From assembly GCA_964517795.1 (NCBI GenBank), contig CAZFDE010000037.1, forward strand, positions 1-23,611: a DNA stretch of 23,611 bases, read 5' to 3'. Under the pieces are notes generated by a model, which saw nothing but the letters and a program-made list of their open reading frames with translations, had not been told where the DNA came from and searched no databases. Made by a program: the position numbers and the translations under genes. The DNA is from CAZFDE01 sp964517795. Lineage in GTDB: Bacteria; Planctomycetota; Phycisphaerae; Sedimentisphaerales; Anaerobacaceae. Shown here in pieces: positions 1 through 7,250 of this stretch (position 1 is its first letter; every line of letters starts with the position of its first letter).

Positions 1-162
1 AGCGTCATTTTCTAAGAAAACTTCATCGTAATAAGGATCGCTGTCCGTCCATGTGTGAGAACCTTCTGTAAACGTTATTGACGAAGCACTAACTGGATGT
101 AATACAGAAAGGCTTAAGGAAAAAAAGAATAATATATACGCGATTGAAATTTTAGTTTTCAT
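1..162 (-). CDS. Secreted protein, N-terminal part (runs off left edge)
   Basis: This is an open frame from an ATG at 162 to the window edge, 54 residues, not closed by a stop. The start is preceded by GAAGGAG at good spacing. The first 25 or so residues form a clear signal peptide: MKTK, then a hydrophobic run (ISIAYILFFFSLSLSVL), ending near VSA-S. The mature part begins SITFTEGSHTWTD, which resembles the mature N-terminus of the PEP-CTERM protein at 492-1073 (ITWTEGYHQIND), so it is probably a paralogue and possibly a surface-anchored protein; the C-terminus that would prove this lies outside the window. A near-consensus promoter at 197-225 drives it, and an inverted repeat overlaps that promoter. 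The secreted nature is seen directly; the PEP-CTERM assignment is inference. Confidence 0.7.
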   Translation of the reverse strand, partial: MKTKISIAYILFFFSLSLSVLHPVSASSITFTEGSHTWTDSDPYYDEVFLENDA

Positions 163-196
163 TTTCTTGCTCCTTCAAAATCAAGTTGTTGTTTAA

Positions 197-225
197 ATGA
201 TACTATGACACGCAAACTGTGTCAA
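197..225 (-). promoter_or_regulatory. Sigma70-type promoter of the secreted-protein gene
   Basis: On the minus strand TTGACA (225-220) is followed by a 17-bp spacer and TATCAT (202-197). This is a perfect -35 and a five-of-six -10. The predicted start of transcription is about 28 bases upstream of the ATG at 162, leaving room for the GAAGGAG ribosome site. Confidence 0.65.
206..224. promoter_or_regulatory. Inverted repeat, candidate operator for the adjacent XRE regulator
   Basis: TGACAC-GCAAACT-GTGTCA is a perfect 6-bp inverted repeat with a 7-bp spacer. It overlaps the -35 box and most of the spacer of the minus-strand promoter and lies about 30 bp upstream of the most likely XRE start at 253. 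Size, symmetry and position fit a dimeric XRE/Cro-like repressor site controlling the divergent gene and possibly its own gene. That the neighbour binds here is inference. Confidence 0.5.
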
Positions 226-252
226 CCGCTTTTCTTGTTAAAATTCATTTTT

Positions 253-495
253 ATGGCAAAAGCCCAACATAGTATGAGGTATCGGCCCATTCCCGGCTTT
301 CTGCGTCAGATGCGGGAAAACGCAGGTCTGACTCAGCGGCAAATCGGTAAATTGCTGAACAAGCCCCAAAGCTATATCTATAATTGCGAGACAGCGAACC
401 GCAGAGTGGATATCACGGAATTTATCAGTTGGGCCAGGGCCTGTGGCGTTAATCCAAAAACGGCATTTTCTCAGTTGCTTAATCATCTTTACTAA
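253..495 (+). CDS. Small XRE-family helix-turn-helix regulator
   Basis: An 80-residue protein that is almost entirely one helix-turn-helix domain of the XRE/Cro type (about residues 15-70). The core reads FLRQMRENAGLTQRQIGKLL, followed by a recognition-helix region (NKPQSYIYNCETANRRVDITEF) typical of HTH_3 proteins. I prefer the ATG at 253 to the in-frame ATG at 205: the latter lies inside the inverted repeat/promoter region and adds a non-conserved hydrophobic stretch. Neither start has a strong ribosome site. The gene is divergent from the secreted-protein gene and convergent with the PEP-CTERM gene, whose stop overlaps its own by 4 bp. It probably acts as a local repressor; its targets are inferred from position only. 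Confidence 0.75.
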   Translation: MAKAQHSMRYRPIPGFLRQMRENAGLTQRQIGKLLNKPQSYIYNCETANRRVDITEFISWARACGVNPKTAFSQLLNHLY

Positions 496-1073
496 CTATT
501 ACTTCCTCTTAAGAAAAGCATACCCAAGCTAAATACCAAAAGTGTTGCAGGTTCGGGCAACACATTTATATACTTGTAAGTGTCGTCATAAACATTCCAT
601 ACAAAGTAATCTTGAGTTAAGATATATTTACCTTCCAATAAATCTGCTCCAAGCGTACCCGCTCCAAAAGTGAACGTTACATCTGTCGCATAAAGATTGA
701 TCGGTCCACCATATGACCATAGTGTATGAAGTGAATTGTCATAATCAGTACCATAAAGATCTAAAACGGCAGAAGGTCCAACGGACATATAGTCAATCAT
801 GCCGCCATAAATTTTTGTTAAGCTTGTTCCCCCGCAAGATAACTGATCGTCAATTGTACCATCATAAAAATTGAAGGAACTATCGTCTCCTATTATTGCA
901 GCTCCTATCCAGCCACCATACATATCGACTACAGTATCATTGCCATAAACATACAACAGGCTAAAATTATTACCATCATTGATCTGGTGATAACCCTCTG
1001 TCCATGTAATCGCGTGAACGGTCCCACAGACTACCCATAAAGCGATCATAAATATTGAAATCTGACTTTTCAT
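492..1073 (-). CDS. PEP-CTERM sorting domain surface protein
   Basis: A 193-residue exported protein. The chosen ATG at 1073 follows AAAGGACAC and gives a classic signal peptide (MKSQISIFMIALWVVCGTVHA); the frame extends upstream to 1235 but those residues do not look coding. The C-terminus has the PEP-CTERM signature: Pro-Glu-Pro at 173-175, a hydrophobic helix (ATLLVFSLGMLFL) and a terminal Arg, which in known systems directs processing by an exosortase. The body has irregular repeats of a (L/M/I)YG(G/T) motif (MYGGWI, IYGGMI, LYGTDY, SYGGPI), suggesting a beta-rich repeat fold. Its mature N-terminus resembles that of the truncated protein at the left edge. No exosortase gene is in the window. 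Function is unknown; a surface or matrix role is inferred from the sorting signal. Confidence 0.8.
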   Translation of the reverse strand: MKSQISIFMIALWVVCGTVHAITWTEGYHQINDGNNFSLLYVYGNDTVVDMYGGWIGAAIIGDDSSFNFYDGTIDDQLSCGGTSLTKIYGGMIDYMSVGPSAVLDLYGTDYDNSLHTLWSYGGPINLYATDVTFTFGAGTLGADLLEGKYILTQDYFVWNVYDDTYKYINVLPEPATLLVFSLGMLFLRGSNS

Positions 1074-1148
1074 TTTTGTGTCCTTTCCGCAAGTGTCTTT
1101 TATTTTTCTCCAAAACATAACAATACTCTTTCTCTGGTCTGATTGTGA

Positions 1149-1177
1149 ATTATACCATATTTCGCCCTTTCCATCAA
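1149..1177 (-). promoter_or_regulatory. Promoter of the PEP-CTERM gene
   Basis: On the minus strand TTGATG (1177-1172) is followed by 17 bp and a perfect TATAAT (1154-1149). The implied 5' leader before the ATG at 1073 is about 70 nt and contains the ribosome site. Its position supports the start at 1073 rather than 1235. Confidence 0.6.
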
Positions 1178-1559
1178 GAATAATTTCCATTTTCTTAAAC
1201 GATATTAACAGAAATAAGCTGCCCAAATCGCACAACAGACCTTCCTACTATATATAAGTCGCGAGCCAACGCCAAAGATGGATGAACAAAACCAGAATTT
1301 TCGAAAAAAGTTGACTCTTTTATCCCACTTTTTCACCTTTCGCCGCTGCCGTACGGCATCGCCTCATCATCGGCCCGTTAAAATCCGCGCTGCCCGGCGC
1401 GCGCATCGTCGATGGTCGGCGAGCGCATCGGTTATGTCGGGACCGCGCATCGACGATGTCGGGCGCGCGCATCGGTAATGGTCGAGTGTCGTTACAGGCG
1501 GTATGACCGGTATAGATATACAAGGGGCCAACCACGAATCACAATCAAACAAAACAGCC
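1178..1559. other. Non-coding stretch with repeat array
   Basis: About 380 bp between the PEP-CTERM promoter and the mscS promoter. The first half is A+T-rich; base composition then changes abruptly to G+C-rich at about 1340. The only structure I can define is the 22-bp repeat array at 1401-1488. Several short open frames cross this part on both strands, but they owe their length to the repeats lacking stop codons and have no ribosome sites. Confidence 0.5.
1401..1488. repeat. Four tandem 22-bp repeats with internal dyads
   Basis: GCGCATCG occurs at 1401, 1423, 1445 and 1467, a spacing of exactly 22 bp each time. The unit is approximately GCGCATCG-NNN-ATG(T/G)TCGG plus a variable tail. Units 1 and 3 contain perfect 11-bp dyads, CATCGTCGATG and CATCGACGATG; units 2 and 4 keep the outer CAT...ATG. 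Twenty-two base pairs is about two helical turns, so the dyads face the same side of the DNA. The array ends about 70 bp upstream of the -35 box of the mscS promoter. Confidence 0.75.
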
Positions 1560-1587
1560 TTGAAGCAACTCCGATATCCCCTATAAT
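1560..1587 (+). promoter_or_regulatory. Promoter of the MscS-family gene
   Basis: TTGAAG (1560-1565), a 16-bp spacer and a perfect TATAAT (1582-1587). The expected transcript would begin only about 18 nt before the ATG at 1612, just upstream of the GGAGA ribosome site at 1601. Confidence 0.55.
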
Positions 1588-1611
1588 AAGCCTTTCAAAT
1601 GGAGAACGATA

Positions 1612-2760
1612 ATGCTTTTAATTAATTTGGATGTCATCTCCGCCGAGGCGGGGTCGTTTAACGAGATCATCAACTACGAATTGCTGCGGGGCAATCCGCT
1701 GTGGCGCTTAGGTACGATTTTGATCATCTTTATTGTTACACTTGCACTGGGGCGTGTGGTGCAGTACCTGATCGAGGGTTATGCGGCTCGGCGCGAGCAA
1801 CGGCGCGGCACCCATCTGGTGACGCTGCTGTGCCGCAGTATCAGTAAGCCCGCCTATGTCCTGATCTTCGCGATCGGGCTGCATATCAGCAAGTTGTTTA
1901 TTTATTTTGACGATGAACAGGGTCTGCCGCAGAGTATTCATGGCTACTGGACCAGCACGGCCCAAATTGTGGCATCGATTGCAGTAGCTTATGCCTTGTA
2001 TAAACTTGTCGATGTCATTGAATATTATCTCAACAAAGTGGTCTCCAAGACCGACACACGGCTTGATGATATGCTGGTGCCGGTGGTGCGAAAGGCACTG
2101 CGAATCACGATTGCGATCATTGCCGCCCTGTATATCGCCGAGAATCTGCTCGGTGCCGGCAAGATCAAGTCGATCCTGCTCAGTGCCGGGATCGGCGGGA
2201 TTGCGATCGCCCTGGCCGCCAAGGACACGATCGCTAATTTCTTCGGCTCGATCACGATCTTCGCCGACCGGCCGTTCCAGATCGACGAGCTGGTCAAGAT
2301 CGAAGGCCATTACGGGCCGGTCGAGGAGGTCGGCTTTCGCAGCACCCGCGTCCGCACACTCGAAGGGCACCTGGTCACGATCCCCAACAGTGTGATCACC
2401 AATTCGGTGGTGGAGAATGTCGGCAAGCGGCCGTTCATTCGCCGCACCTCGAATATTACGATTACTTACGATTCCGGCCACACCAAGGCGGCCAAAGCCG
2501 TCGAGATCATCAAGGACATCCTCAGCCATATCCCGGAGGTCAACCAGATCGAGGACAGGCCGCCGCGGGTCTATTTCAACGAGTTTAATGATTGCTCGCT
2601 GAATATCTATATGAGTTACTGGGTCAGTCCGCCGGATTACTGGCTGTACCTGGAGGTGAATCAACGGGTCAATATCGAGATGATGAAACGCTTCGAGGCC
2701 GAGCAGATCGAATTCGCCTTCCCGACCCAGACGCTGTATCTGAAAAAAGACGAGGCTTAA
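1612..2760 (+). CDS. MscS-family small-conductance mechanosensitive channel
   Basis: A 382-residue inner-membrane channel that would open under membrane tension and release solutes on osmotic downshock. Hydrophobic segments are at about 31-54, 80-98, 115-142 and 160-180. The pore-lining helix follows with the Gly/Ala-rich signature SAGIGGIAIALAAKD (191-205), then the cytoplasmic beta domain (FADRPFQIDELVKI, EEVGFRSTRVRT, IPNSVITNS) and a C-terminal alpha/beta domain ending with the family-typical FAFPTQTLYL. The ATG at 1612 has GGAGA 7 nt upstream. The four or more transmembrane helices make it longer at the N-terminus than E. coli MscS. It is the only large + strand gene and converges on the pilus locus, sharing 4 bp (2757-2760) with the last pilin gene. 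The 22-bp repeat array upstream may be regulatory. Confidence 0.92.
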   Translation: MLLINLDVISAEAGSFNEIINYELLRGNPLWRLGTILIIFIVTLALGRVVQYLIEGYAARREQRRGTHLVTLLCRSISKPAYVLIFAIGLHISKLFIYFDDEQGLPQSIHGYWTSTAQIVASIAVAYALYKLVDVIEYYLNKVVSKTDTRLDDMLVPVVRKALRITIAIIAALYIAENLLGAGKIKSILLSAGIGGIAIALAAKDTIANFFGSITIFADRPFQIDELVKIEGHYGPVEEVGFRSTRVRTLEGHLVTIPNSVITNSVVENVGKRPFIRRTSNITITYDSGHTKAAKAVEIIKDILSHIPEVNQIEDRPPRVYFNEFNDCSLNIYMSYWVSPPDYWLYLEVNQRVNIEMMKRFEAEQIEFAFPTQTLYLKKDEA

Positions 2761-4472
2761 TTGATGAATCGGGTATCGGTCCAGCCGGCAGGTGCGGGGA
2801 TGTATTTGTTCTTGAGCCACATATCGCCGGGCAGAATTCCCTTGAGCAGTCGCCGGTCGAAATAATACTGTTTAATATAGCCATCTCTTCCGATCAGGCC
2901 GACCACGCCGCGGATCACTTCGGTCAAAGCTCCAAAGAGGATCAGGCGATCCTGATCTCCGCTGAGTTCTTTACGGCCCCCGTAGGAATCACGGCGGACA
3001 TTTTCAGCACCGAATCCGCCGCCGCCGGTGATGATGGCCGCTTCGATATGGATCGGATCGGGCAAATGCCGCTGGTATTCACTGCTGCCGGAATCACGGT
3101 ATCCGATCGGCTCATAACTCAGGCCCGACGGGACGCTGGGCGCGCCGCCGTGACTGCTCATCCCGGGATCGACAATCCGAACCACCCCCTGGGCAATCAG
3201 GCCCAACGCGCTGGGATTCGATTCGGAGGGCAGGCCGTTACCGCCGCGCGGACCATTCAGACGCAGCGAATCGGCGATCCAGATATTGCCCGTGGCCACG
3301 ATCGTCACACGGCCGTCGATCACCTGATCGGCATTGATGCCCGTCAGGTCACCGCCGATCACGACATTGCCGTCCACATAGATTTGTCCGCCCGGCTGAC
3401 TTTCAACGCCGCCGATGGTCTGTGTGACATAGGTGTCCTCGACGTTGACGATATACCGCTCGCCTGTGACTTCGGCATTCTGTCGGGCAAGGTGATACGC
3501 ATAGATCGGATATCGGGTATAGGATGAGCCGCCGGAACCGGGGGCGACCATATAATCCCAAGTGCGGCTGTCATAAGATTGCATAAAGCCCTTAACGGTG
3601 CAGTTATTCGTAATTCTTATCTTTCCGACACCGCCATCCACATAGAATTCAAGTTGGACAGCCGGTACGCGAGGGAAGCTGACGGCGGTATCGGCCAAGG
3701 GCCGAAAACGGAAATGTGTATTGGTCGAATCGCGAAACCGATTGACTTTTTGCTGAACCGTCTGTTCGTTCGTGATCTGTGTGTCGGGCTGCCCGAAAGA
3801 GATTCCCGCCTCGAAGAAATTCATCACGCCGCTGTATTTATCCGACCCACCGTCTGTGCGGCGCTCTTCGCCCATGGACACCGGCTCCACGAACCGGGGG
3901 CTGTTGGTGATATAGATGTCGCGCTCGTCGGGGCTGTCGTTAAGTTGATTGATATGGATCGGCATATTGATGATCTCGCCGCCGGCAAAATAGACCGGTG
4001 AGGTCGCGCCGGAGGAATTCGGCACGCGACACATCCCCATTTCCCATCCGCCGATGGCCTGAACCACCACGACTTCTACGTTGTGGACGGCATTGCCGCA
4101 GTGTCCAAGCGATGATATCTTATAAGATGGACGCGAACCCAGATACGAAAAGAAAGATACCGAATAGTCGCTTCGAGCATCACCCAATGAAATCGAATCC
4201 GTGTAGGCCCCGCCGCCCTGAAGGACATAGGAAAGATCCTGCTGCTGGCTCATCCAGAAAATCGCGTCTTCATAACCGGCCTCGGCCGCCAGCAATGCAC
4301 GGGCATCATTCGTTTCACGGATCGCATGATAACGGGCGCTGTAGGCGACTTTCAAAATACCGGCACCGATCAGTGTCAATATCAACAGCAGCACGGCGAC
4401 CAGAATCAATGCGATGCCGCGCCGACGTTTTGGATCAAGCCGCTCTATCCTGTCAATCGCTTCTTGTCTCAT
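2757..4472 (-). CDS. Large PilX/GspK-like minor pilin, triplet 3
   Basis: A 571-residue protein with a prepilin-like N-terminus: basic KRRRG followed by the hydrophobic helix IALILVAVLLLILTLIGAGIL, cleavage expected after the Gly. It lacks the Glu at mature position 5, as GspK tip pseudopilins do. The sequence AAEAGYEDAIFWMS after the helix is typical of PilX-type proteins. The large C-terminal half is Gly-rich and beta-strand-rich (GGQIYVDGNVVIGGDL, GRVTIVATGNIWIADS), suggesting a beta-helix, and ends GILPGDMWLKNKYIPAPAGW, shared with the homologue at 11390-13096. The start is taken at ATG 4472, which forms an ATGA overlap with the W gene upstream; a GTG at 4478 is possible. The gene is last in its operon and its stop overlaps the stop of the mscS-type gene. 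Tip location is inferred from family knowledge. Confidence 0.85.
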   Translation of the reverse strand: MRQEAIDRIERLDPKRRRGIALILVAVLLLILTLIGAGILKVAYSARYHAIRETNDARALLAAEAGYEDAIFWMSQQQDLSYVLQGGGAYTDSISLGDARSDYSVSFFSYLGSRPSYKISSLGHCGNAVHNVEVVVVQAIGGWEMGMCRVPNSSGATSPVYFAGGEIINMPIHINQLNDSPDERDIYITNSPRFVEPVSMGEERRTDGGSDKYSGVMNFFEAGISFGQPDTQITNEQTVQQKVNRFRDSTNTHFRFRPLADTAVSFPRVPAVQLEFYVDGGVGKIRITNNCTVKGFMQSYDSRTWDYMVAPGSGGSSYTRYPIYAYHLARQNAEVTGERYIVNVEDTYVTQTIGGVESQPGGQIYVDGNVVIGGDLTGINADQVIDGRVTIVATGNIWIADSLRLNGPRGGNGLPSESNPSALGLIAQGVVRIVDPGMSSHGGAPSVPSGLSYEPIGYRDSGSSEYQRHLPDPIHIEAAIITGGGGFGAENVRRDSYGGRKELSGDQDRLILFGALTEVIRGVVGLIGRDGYIKQYYFDRRLLKGILPGDMWLKNKYIPAPAGWTDTRFIN

Positions 4473-5158
4473 GGCCACTGGTTCCTTAACAAAACGGTTG
4501 TCATGGGCTGTATCTTACGACCGGCCTGCGGATCGTTGATCTGGACATGAACACGAACCGATCCCATGCCGACTTCTCCCTGCGTCGTATGACTAAAGGC
4601 CTTGATCCCCGGCAGCAGTGATACATTTTCGGCCAGAATTTGAGTTCGTACGCCGGAACCATTTTTCGTACCGGCTCCGCCGGGGACCGCACCAGGCGGG
4701 TATGGACCGTAATCGACTTTGAGCTTATCACCATCCAGGTAAAAGAAGGCATACGCCGTGGCCTTTTTGTCCGGATCGAATAATTGGTGTGTATCGCTTT
4801 CGTCCAGTTCGACATCCCAGTATCGAAATTCGACCGCGTCGGCCATCACGATTTCTTCCTGTGAATCCGGTGTCGGCAAAGCCCGGATAAAACCTGAACC
4901 GGCACCATTATACATAGTGTAATTTGTCCGATTTGAGCGTCGTCCCATACTGGAAAAGGTCAGGACCAAACGGTCCGCTTGATCCTTGATCTGCAGGTGG
5001 GTTAAATCGAAGGTCTTTTCCCATGCGTGATGTCCGCCGACCAGAACCATTCCGGCGGCCAGCATAATGATCACACCCGCTGCGGCCGCGATCACCAGCT
5101 CGATAATAGTGACGGCTTTGAATCGTTCGTTTATGCGTTTAATAGGTTTTGTTCGCAT
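4469..5158 (-). CDS. PilW/GspJ-like minor pilin, triplet 3
   Basis: A 229-residue prepilin-like protein. The N-terminal helix is VTIIELVIAAAAGVIIMLAAGMVL, with Glu at +5 of the presumed mature form. The residue before the cut is Ala rather than the nearly invariant Gly (RFKA|VTIIE), which is unusual. The C-terminal domain shares AVEFRYWDV, an ATAYAFFY block and a closing LRN-W with the homologue at 13109-13780. The ATG at 5158 has GGGAGG 9 nt upstream, inside the last codons of the V gene; a TTG at 5167 is less likely. Its stop overlaps the X gene start (ATGA), so translation is probably coupled. With its neighbours it probably forms a GspI-J-K type tip complex. Confidence 0.85.
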   Translation of the reverse strand: MRTKPIKRINERFKAVTIIELVIAAAAGVIIMLAAGMVLVGGHHAWEKTFDLTHLQIKDQADRLVLTFSSMGRRSNRTNYTMYNGAGSGFIRALPTPDSQEEIVMADAVEFRYWDVELDESDTHQLFDPDKKATAYAFFYLDGDKLKVDYGPYPPGAVPGGAGTKNGSGVRTQILAENVSLLPGIKAFSHTTQGEVGMGSVRVHVQINDPQAGRKIQPMTTVLLRNQWP

Positions 5159-5163
5159 TGCAT

Positions 5164-5643
5164 TCAACCTCCCGACCCCCCGTCAGAACGGACGTACGTA
5201 CTCAGGGTTACCGAGGGATCGCTCATGCTGACCGGCCCGGCAGAAAAATCGCTGCGCCAAAATACCGCGGCATTAATCCGGCGCAGGATCAATCCCGAAT
5301 CAGTATCGGTTGCAATATCACTGGAGGTGAGCAAGACCTTCAGGCTCAAATCGTCCACGGTAATATGATAATCCACATCCGCCTGTGCGGGTTGAACGAA
5401 TCCGAGATTTAAGGAGGTCATATCATAGAATGGCGATCCCCCATAGCTTTTCCAGTCCTCCAAAGCCAGTTGCCCGACCCGCTTGGCGGCCAGCATCGCG
5501 CGGGCATGCCGAATGTGCCGAACCGCTAAATATTGATACATCATGCCGCCGACGGCAATGACCGCCAGCACGGCGATCGCGATCACCACTTCGACGAATG
5601 TTAAACCGGATGGATGGGTCTTACGGGTCATTATGGCACTCAT
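5164..5643 (-). CDS. PilV/GspI-like minor pilin, triplet 3
   Basis: A 159-residue prepilin with a good type III signal: PSG|LTFVEVVIAIAVLAVIAVGGMM, Gly at -1 and Glu at +5. LEDWK, the fold of the C-terminal domain and the ending LILRRINA...LSTYVR are shared with the homologue at 13783-14259. Two ATGs (5643 and 5631) are possible, neither with a strong ribosome site; I report the longer. It is the first gene of the third V-W-X triplet and lies just after a perfect 14-bp hairpin that separates it from the secretin gene, so it may be expressed at a lower level than the genes upstream. Confidence 0.85.
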   Translation of the reverse strand: MSAIMTRKTHPSGLTFVEVVIAIAVLAVIAVGGMMYQYLAVRHIRHARAMLAAKRVGQLALEDWKSYGGSPFYDMTSLNLGFVQPAQADVDYHITVDDLSLKVLLTSSDIATDTDSGLILRRINAAVFWRSDFSAGPVSMSDPSVTLSTYVRSDGGSGG

Positions 5644-5666
5644 GTTATTTCATCAGATTATACCGA

Positions 5667-5697
5667 ATGGAAGCCCGGGACGCTCCCGGGCTTCCAT
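5667..5697 (-). terminator. Perfect 14-bp hairpin after the secretin gene (attenuator or stabiliser)
   Basis: ATGGAAGCCCGGGA and its exact complement are separated by the trinucleotide CGC. The stem is very G+C-rich. On the transcribed minus strand it is followed by TCGGTATAATC, so there is no U-tract and it is not a canonical intrinsic terminator. It lies 15 bp after the secretin stop and 24 bp before the V gene start. It could partly end transcription or protect the secretin mRNA 3' end. Confidence 0.6.
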
Positions 5698-5712
5698 CAA
5701 AATCGTTTGCGT

Positions 5713-7200
5713 CTAATTGTTACGCCAGGTGCCGTCCGGACCGAGTTTTTCGGGAAGCCCGATGGCCGCACCAATATGGGTATCTTCATATCGTTTTTGT
5801 TCGTGCGGTGTCAAAACTGGCTGGTTGATAATCTTCGGGGTGATAAAGACCACCAGTTCGCTGACGACGGTCGATTCCCCTTCAAACTGGAACAGCAGGC
5901 CTAATAAGGGGATGTCGCCCAGCAGCGGTACCTTGTTCTTTTGAACGTTGCTTGCTTTTTTGCGAAGTCCGCCGAGCACTACGGTCTGATCGCTTTTAAT
6001 CAGCAGCGTGGTTTCCGCTTCGCGGCGGTCCACCACGGGCTGCGGGAAATCATTATCGGCGGCGACCTGAACCACGCCGGTATCCACGCTGAACTTGGGC
6101 TTGAGAAACAGCCGAATCATTTCATCGCGGGTAATATGCGGCGTGACTTCAAGCTCGACACCGACTTCGCGGAACTTGGTCGTACCGATCTGTCCGCCGG
6201 CGCCCGTTTGGGTCAGCTCCTGGAAGGCCAGCTCCTCGATGATCTTGATAACGGCTTTCTCGTTATCCAGCACCATCACGCGGGGATTGGCCAGCAGGGT
6301 TGCCGAGACATTTTCCAACTGCGCCCGAACGATAAAGTCGATATCGACATGTTCATTAAGCCATCCGAACCGGAATGCACCGGTCGTATCCTCGGAATTG
6401 GCGGTCGCACCCAAAAAGCTGCCGATTGCAAACGGATCTGTTTGGCCGCTCGGATTAACGGTGTGGCCGCCCAAGAAAGTCGTATCGCGGCCGGCTTCCC
6501 ATTCGATCCCCAGATCCAGGCGATCTTTGGTGGTGATATCGTAGATGCGGGCCTCGACCAGTACCTGCTGGGTGATTCGGTCCACTTCCTGGATGAAAGT
6601 GTCGATCGCCTTGATCTTGCTCTCGGTATCGGTGACGATGATATTGCTCGTCCCCGGATTCGATGACAGCGAACCACGAGAGGAGATAAACTTGAACAGG
6701 GCCTGTTCGACTTCCTTGACATCGGCATAGGTAATGCGATAGACCTTGCTGACCAGACGCTCCGAGCTTTGCTGGATTTCTTCCAGCGGCGCAACCCGGA
6801 TCATGTTCTTGGTCAGGACATAGCCGTAGCCGTGTGCCAGCAGGATGTTATTGAGCGCTTCTTCCAGCGGCACATTGGTCAGCGTGGCCGTTACGTTGCC
6901 GGTGACGTTGGGACTTTTGACAATGTCCACATTCGCCTGTTCGGCCATGATCCGCAACACATCGTCGATCGGCGTGTTGCGAAAATCGACGCTGATCGTT
7001 TTGAGCATGCGCGATTCCAGCTCGGTTAACACGTCCTTGTTCGGTTTGACCACATCGGTCGTGCCGGCTTCGACCTTGGTGACAACGGTCGCCTCAGTCT
7101 CGACAACATCTGCATCACCCCACACCTCACATGGCTGTGCAATCATCGCCAGGATGGCGGCGATCATCAGCAACTGTGTTGTCAAAACGTTACCTCTCAT
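5713..7200 (-). CDS. pilQ: Secretin, PilQ/GspD family
   Basis: A 495-residue outer-membrane secretin forming the gate through which the fibre or substrates pass. The ATG at 7200 follows GAAAGGAG; a TTG at 7215 is the longer, less likely start. A signal peptide occupies about 1-28. A secretin/TonB short N-terminal domain (about 66-135: ISVDFRNTPIDDVLRIMAE) is followed by an N1-type domain (about 150-210: VYRITYADVKEVEQAL) and the secretin core (about 285-460), with the signature VPLLGDIPLLGLLF at 424-437 and the closing VVFITPKI. No AMIN domains are present, and there is only one N1-type domain, so it is a compact secretin. It follows the GspB/PilP-like gene after 50 bp and is separated from the pilin triplet by a strong hairpin. 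Confidence 0.93.
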   Translation of the reverse strand: MRGNVLTTQLLMIAAILAMIAQPCEVWGDADVVETEATVVTKVEAGTTDVVKPNKDVLTELESRMLKTISVDFRNTPIDDVLRIMAEQANVDIVKSPNVTGNVTATLTNVPLEEALNNILLAHGYGYVLTKNMIRVAPLEEIQQSSERLVSKVYRITYADVKEVEQALFKFISSRGSLSSNPGTSNIIVTDTESKIKAIDTFIQEVDRITQQVLVEARIYDITTKDRLDLGIEWEAGRDTTFLGGHTVNPSGQTDPFAIGSFLGATANSEDTTGAFRFGWLNEHVDIDFIVRAQLENVSATLLANPRVMVLDNEKAVIKIIEELAFQELTQTGAGGQIGTTKFREVGVELEVTPHITRDEMIRLFLKPKFSVDTGVVQVAADNDFPQPVVDRREAETTLLIKSDQTVVLGGLRKKASNVQKNKVPLLGDIPLLGLLFQFEGESTVVSELVVFITPKIINQPVLTPHEQKRYEDTHIGAAIGLPEKLGPDGTWRNN

Positions 7201-7250
7201 GGTTACTCCTTTCAATTAAATATTCTGTTTCTATTTCAATAACCATCTGT

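Noticed and set aside
205..252. Upstream ATG extension of the XRE regulator
   Set aside because: The start lies in the operator/promoter region, has no ribosome site, and the added residues do not belong to the helix-turn-helix domain.
1401..1488. CRISPR array
   Set aside because: The repeats are directly tandem with no unique spacers, the period is 22 bp, and no cas genes are nearby.
1278..1612. Short open frames on both strands across the 22-bp repeats
   Set aside because: They arise because the G+C-rich repeat has few stops; composition is Arg-rich and repetitive, there are no ribosome sites, and frames overlap on both strands.
1708..2820. 370-codon frame antisense to the MscS-type gene
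   Set aside because: It mirrors a strongly recognised gene in a G+C-biased codon pattern; product is His/Asp/Arg-rich with no domain.
2592..3527. 311-codon + strand frame overlapping the mscS end and the triplet-3 X gene
   Set aside because: It crosses two confident genes and has low-complexity, domain-free sequence.
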